NCBI GenBank assembly: GCA_947499305.1
Contig: CANMNN010000010.1
Coordinates: 1 to 64,000 of the forward strand
Length of the DNA: 64,000 bases
Reading direction: 5' to 3'
Origin: an uncultured Arenicella sp.
GTDB lineage: Bacteria; Pseudomonadota; Gammaproteobacteria; Arenicellales; Arenicellaceae
This document shows, one piece after another, positions 61,472-64,000 of the stretch. Under the pieces are notes generated by a model that saw only the letters and a list, made by a program, of their open reading frames with translations, had not been told where the DNA came from and ran no database searches. The translations under genes were made by a program, and so were the position numbers. The number at the start of each line of letters is the position of its first letter. The stretch's first letter is position 1.

Positions 61472-62770
61472 ATGAATCTAGCAACAAAGGTCATTATCGC
61501 GTTAATACTCGGTGTCGGCATCGGATTAACAATTAACCTATACGGCGGTGAGCCGAGTTCATGGATAAATACCTATCTAGTTGATGGCGTTTTTCACGCA
61601 GGCGGCAAGCTGTTTGTAAACGCTCTTAAGATGTTAGTGGTTCCGCTTGTACTTTTTTCCCTGATACCAGGGATTGTAGGAATTGGCGATATTCGTCTGC
61701 TGGGAAAAATTGGCACTAAATCTTTTATTCTCTATATAGCTACTACCGCGATTGCGATTACCACAGCCATTGCATTTGCCGTAGCGTTTGGTATCGGTCA
61801 AGAAATGACGATTCCATTCGAGCCAAGTTTCACCGGAAAAGAAGCAGCATCAAGTTTCACCGAAATACTCATTGGAATTATCCCAGCCAACATCATCGAC
61901 GCGATGGCGCAAGACCGAATGTTGTCGATCATTTTCTTCTCCATATTTTTCGGCGTTGCTCTGCTTTCGATTGTTAAAGACGCACCCGATCTCGTGGGCA
62001 TTATTGAGCAAATCAATAAAGTTATTATGCGCATGGTCGATATCGTTATGTGGTTCGCGCCTTATGCTGTTTTTTGCCTGATCGCTAAGGCGATCTCTCA
62101 ACTAGGGATTGAACTTTTGGTCCAGTTAGCGGGCTATTTTATGGTTGTGATAGCAGCCTTACTTTTTCACGCTTTTGTAAATCAAATGCTGATACTCAAA
62201 GCGTTGACGGGGCTGGATATTGGCATCTTTTTGCGTAAAATTCGTAACGCACAGCTATTCGCATTTAGCACTTCGAGCTCTGGGGCCACAATACCGGTCA
62301 CTCTTAGAACCGTTCAGCAGCGTCTTGGTGTAGATCGCGCTGTTTCGTCCTTTAGTGTTCCCTTTGGCGCCAACATAAACATGGATGGCACATCGATGAT
62401 GCAGGGTGTTGCCACCGTCTTTGTGGCTAATTTATATGGGGTCGAACTTGGCTTAACTGGATATGTAACAGTGGTAGTGACAGCCGTGCTCGCATCTATT
62501 GGTACTGCGGCAGTGCCCGCGGTCGGCTTAGTCATGCTCACATTGGTATTCAATCAAGTGGGGCTTCCCGTAGAAGCGATTGGCATCATTATTGGGGTTG
62601 ATAGATTATTGGATATGACCAGAACCGCGGTCAATGTAACCGGTGACGCAATGGTCACCGTTGTTGTGGCCAAGAGTGAAGGCTTCATAAATCTAGATAC
62701 TTACAATGACCCTCATGCTGGCGAGGCCACTGATCTACCGATGATTCCTGAACACAACAACGTAAAGTGA
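61472..62770 (+). CDS. Dicarboxylate/amino acid:cation symporter (DAACS family)
   Basis: This 432-residue inner-membrane transporter is of the GltP/DctA-type family. Membrane helix LNLATKVIIALILGVGIGL begins it. FSTSSSGATIPVTL (serine-rich hairpin) is near 269, and NINMDGTSMMQGVATVFVAN (the NMDGT motif that binds Na+/substrate) is near 303. VDRLLDMTRTAVNVTGDAM closes the substrate site near 376. Import of glutamate, aspartate or C4-dicarboxylates with H+/Na+ is expected. The neighbouring gene encodes glutamate dehydrogenase (convergent, 22 bases away), which is consistent with glutamate use. Confidence 0.94.
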   Translation: MNLATKVIIALILGVGIGLTINLYGGEPSSWINTYLVDGVFHAGGKLFVNALKMLVVPLVLFSLIPGIVGIGDIRLLGKIGTKSFILYIATTAIAITTAIAFAVAFGIGQEMTIPFEPSFTGKEAASSFTEILIGIIPANIIDAMAQDRMLSIIFFSIFFGVALLSIVKDAPDLVGIIEQINKVIMRMVDIVMWFAPYAVFCLIAKAISQLGIELLVQLAGYFMVVIAALLFHAFVNQMLILKALTGLDIGIFLRKIRNAQLFAFSTSSSGATIPVTLRTVQQRLGVDRAVSSFSVPFGANINMDGTSMMQGVATVFVANLYGVELGLTGYVTVVVTAVLASIGTAAVPAVGLVMLTLVFNQVGLPVEAIGIIIGVDRLLDMTRTAVNVTGDAMVTVVVAKSEGFINLDTYNDPHAGEATDLPMIPEHNNVK

Positions 62771-62792
62771 AACAGACTGCATAGGCGCAGCA

Positions 62793-64000
62793 TCAGATAC
62801 CTAATGAATTGTATGAGTCTCTAATACGCTCTAAAGCGATCATCATCGCGGCTGTTCGTAAGTCAGGTATACGTGAGTCACTATGCCATTTGGCGCTCAT
62901 TACTTGATAGGCTTCACGCATAACATCGTCTAGGCCCGACCGTACTAAATCGAGTTCGGTTGGGCCTTCAACTATCTTCTCCAAATGTTCTTTGGGGAAC
63001 TTAGCTCCCACCATTTCCTCGATGGCATCTACCATGTTCAAGGTTTGGCGCTCGTGATCTCGACGCTGCATTCGTCCTAATCGAATGTGACTTAAGTTCT
63101 TGACCCATTCGAAGTATGAAACAGTCACGCCTCCGGCATTTGCATAGAGATCAGGAATAATCAAACAACCCCGCTCACGAAGCATTTCATTAGCGGTAAA
63201 TGTAATCGGGCCATTGGCCGCTTCGATAATAATCTTTGCCTTTATATCTTTAGCATTTTCCTTAGTGATTACACCTTCCATGGCAGCAGGAATTAAAACA
63301 TCACAATTCATTGTTAGAACACTATTAGAATTGTCTTTATAACCGTCATAATTTTTTACGCCGCCGGTATCTCGAATGTATTGATACAAACTATCAACAT
63401 CAATTCCAGAATGATCAACAACCGCACCATCACGCTCAATCACACCGACCACAATGGCACCGTCTTCTTGAGACAGAAACTTTGTCGCATGATAGCCCAC
63501 GTTACCTAAGCCTTGGACCACTATCCGTTTTCCATCCAACGTTCCTGATAAGCCTGACAAAGCAATATCTTTTGGATGCCGAAAAGCCTCTCTGAGCGCA
63601 TATTGAATGCCGCGTCCAGTTGCCTCAACACGGCCTCGAATGCCTCCTTTGCTGACAGGTTTGCCAGTGACACACCCCCAGCTATTCAAGTCAGATGGGT
63701 AAAGCCTCTTATACTCATCGGCCATCCACGCCATCTCGCGCTCACCCGTTCCCATATCCGGCGCTGGCACATTCTGCGCAGGGCTAATTAGCGACCTCTT
63801 AGCGAGTTCTTGAGTAAAACGACGTGTAATACGTTCAAGTTCGTGCTCTTCCCATTCACTTGGATCAATGGCGAGCGCGCCCTTGGAGCCACCAAACGGC
63901 GCCTCTACCAAGGCACACTTATAGCTCATTAGCGCCGCCAAGGCCTCAACCTCGCTCTGGTCAGCGTGAGGGGAATATCGAATCCCTCCCTTTACGGGCT
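62793..64000 (-). CDS. Glu/Leu/Phe/Val-type (glutamate) dehydrogenase, N-terminus cut by window edge
   Basis: The frame stays open to the right edge and begins with PVKGGIRYSPHADQSEVEAL, the hallmark substrate loop, so the true start lies outside. Inside are the active-site Lys segment EAPFGGSKGALAIDP, the RFTQELAKRSLISPAQNVPAPD region and the Rossmann fold VQGLGNVGYHATKFLSQ near the middle. Glutamate dehydrogenases convert glutamate to 2-oxoglutarate and ammonia. The GGSKGA sequence in place of GGAKGG is a small variant. Length without the missing N-terminus is about 400 residues; the full family is about 420-450. Confidence 0.93.
   Translation of the reverse strand, partial: PVKGGIRYSPHADQSEVEALAALMSYKCALVEAPFGGSKGALAIDPSEWEEHELERITRRFTQELAKRSLISPAQNVPAPDMGTGEREMAWMADEYKRLYPSDLNSWGCVTGKPVSKGGIRGRVEATGRGIQYALREAFRHPKDIALSGLSGTLDGKRIVVQGLGNVGYHATKFLSQEDGAIVVGVIERDGAVVDHSGIDVDSLYQYIRDTGGVKNYDGYKDNSNSVLTMNCDVLIPAAMEGVITKENAKDIKAKIIIEAANGPITFTANEMLRERGCLIIPDLYANAGGVTVSYFEWVKNLSHIRLGRMQRRDHERQTLNMVDAIEEMVGAKFPKEHLEKIVEGPTELDLVRSGLDDVMREAYQVMSAKWHSDSRIPDLRTAAMMIALERIRDSYNSLGI

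Noticed and set aside
1-64000. Mobile elements, prophage, CRISPR arrays, toxin-antitoxin or defence islands
   Set aside because: I saw no transposase, integrase, phage structural gene, spaced CRISPR repeats, or typical defence proteins. All tandem repeats seen are short and located at gene ends or inside a lysine-rich gene.

Overview
The window looks like a chromosomal segment of a marine-type Gammaproteobacterium. The basis is gene content and order: glnA-ntrB-ntrC with an E. coli-like regulatory layout, hslV-hslU, glyQ-glyS-gmhB-plsC, E. coli-type nadA and gshA, an FMN riboswitch, several ion-coupled transporters (alanine, dicarboxylate, nucleoside, aromatic amino acid), two MscS channels and an Oar-like TonB-dependent receptor. 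I cannot assign a genus. I see no phage, insertion sequence, CRISPR array, rRNA or tRNA. Both edges cut genes: a lysine-rich histone H1-like gene at the left and a glutamate dehydrogenase at the right.

Layout. 0-10 kb: H1-like repeat protein, nadA, hemH, an MscS channel, an SH3/coiled-coil envelope protein, then ntrC, ntrB and glnA on the minus strand. glnA has a consensus sigma-54 promoter and two NtrC-type boxes, and a third NtrC box lies between glnA and ntrB. 10-16.3 kb: lrp-like regulator, alanine dehydrogenase, then a tightly overlapping four-gene cluster read as a complete glucosylglycerate cycle (D-glycerate kinase, phosphatase, glucosyl-3-phosphoglycerate synthase, GH13 glucosylglycerate phosphorylase). 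A second perfect sigma-54 promoter stands in front of it. This promoter-operon pairing is the most interesting thing in the window: it suggests that a compatible-solute synthesis and recycling loop is wired to sigma-54, the same sigma factor that drives glnA about 2 kb away. 16-21.4 kb: membrane LytTR regulator, exported NTF2-like protein, subtilisin-like protease, 2-oxoglutarate oxygenase, and an 800-bp gene-free region that ends in the glyQS leader. 21.4-31.8 kb: glyQS, gmhB, plsC, second MscS, lipoprotein, gshA, GH12-like lipoprotein, short-chain dehydrogenase. 31.8-44.3 kb: hslUV with a heat-shock-like promoter, gamma-glutamyltransferase, ABC1 kinase, CsgG-like protein, aromatic amino acid permease, FMN riboswitch plus stand-alone lumazine synthase, alanine symporter, glycerophosphodiesterase, nucleoside transporter. 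44.6-55.8 kb: TonB receptor and many small genes (LPS-kinase-like protein, dodecin, fasciclin-domain protein, BLUF photoreceptor, DoxX, ThiF-rhodanese, homocysteine methyltransferase, trmL). 55.8-64 kb: penicillin/AHL-acylase-like hydrolase, a three-gene signalling operon (membrane CheA-like kinase, CheY-like regulator, CheX-like phosphatase), dicarboxylate symporter, glutamate dehydrogenase.

Themes. Nitrogen and amino-acid metabolism recurs (glnA, ntrBC, lrp, ald, gdh, ggt, gshA, amino-acid symporters). Osmotic adaptation is suggested by two MscS channels and the glucosylglycerate cluster. Flavin-related genes (FMN riboswitch-ribH, dodecin, BLUF) are scattered along the second half. Short tandem duplications sit on the stop codons of minus-strand genes at three junctions (38.1, 43.0 and 52.8 kb), an unusual recurrent pattern.

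All functions are inferred from motif and family recognition by eye; no database search was possible. Start codons were chosen from spacing, ribosome-binding sites and family length, and they differ from the longest possible reading frame in several genes.
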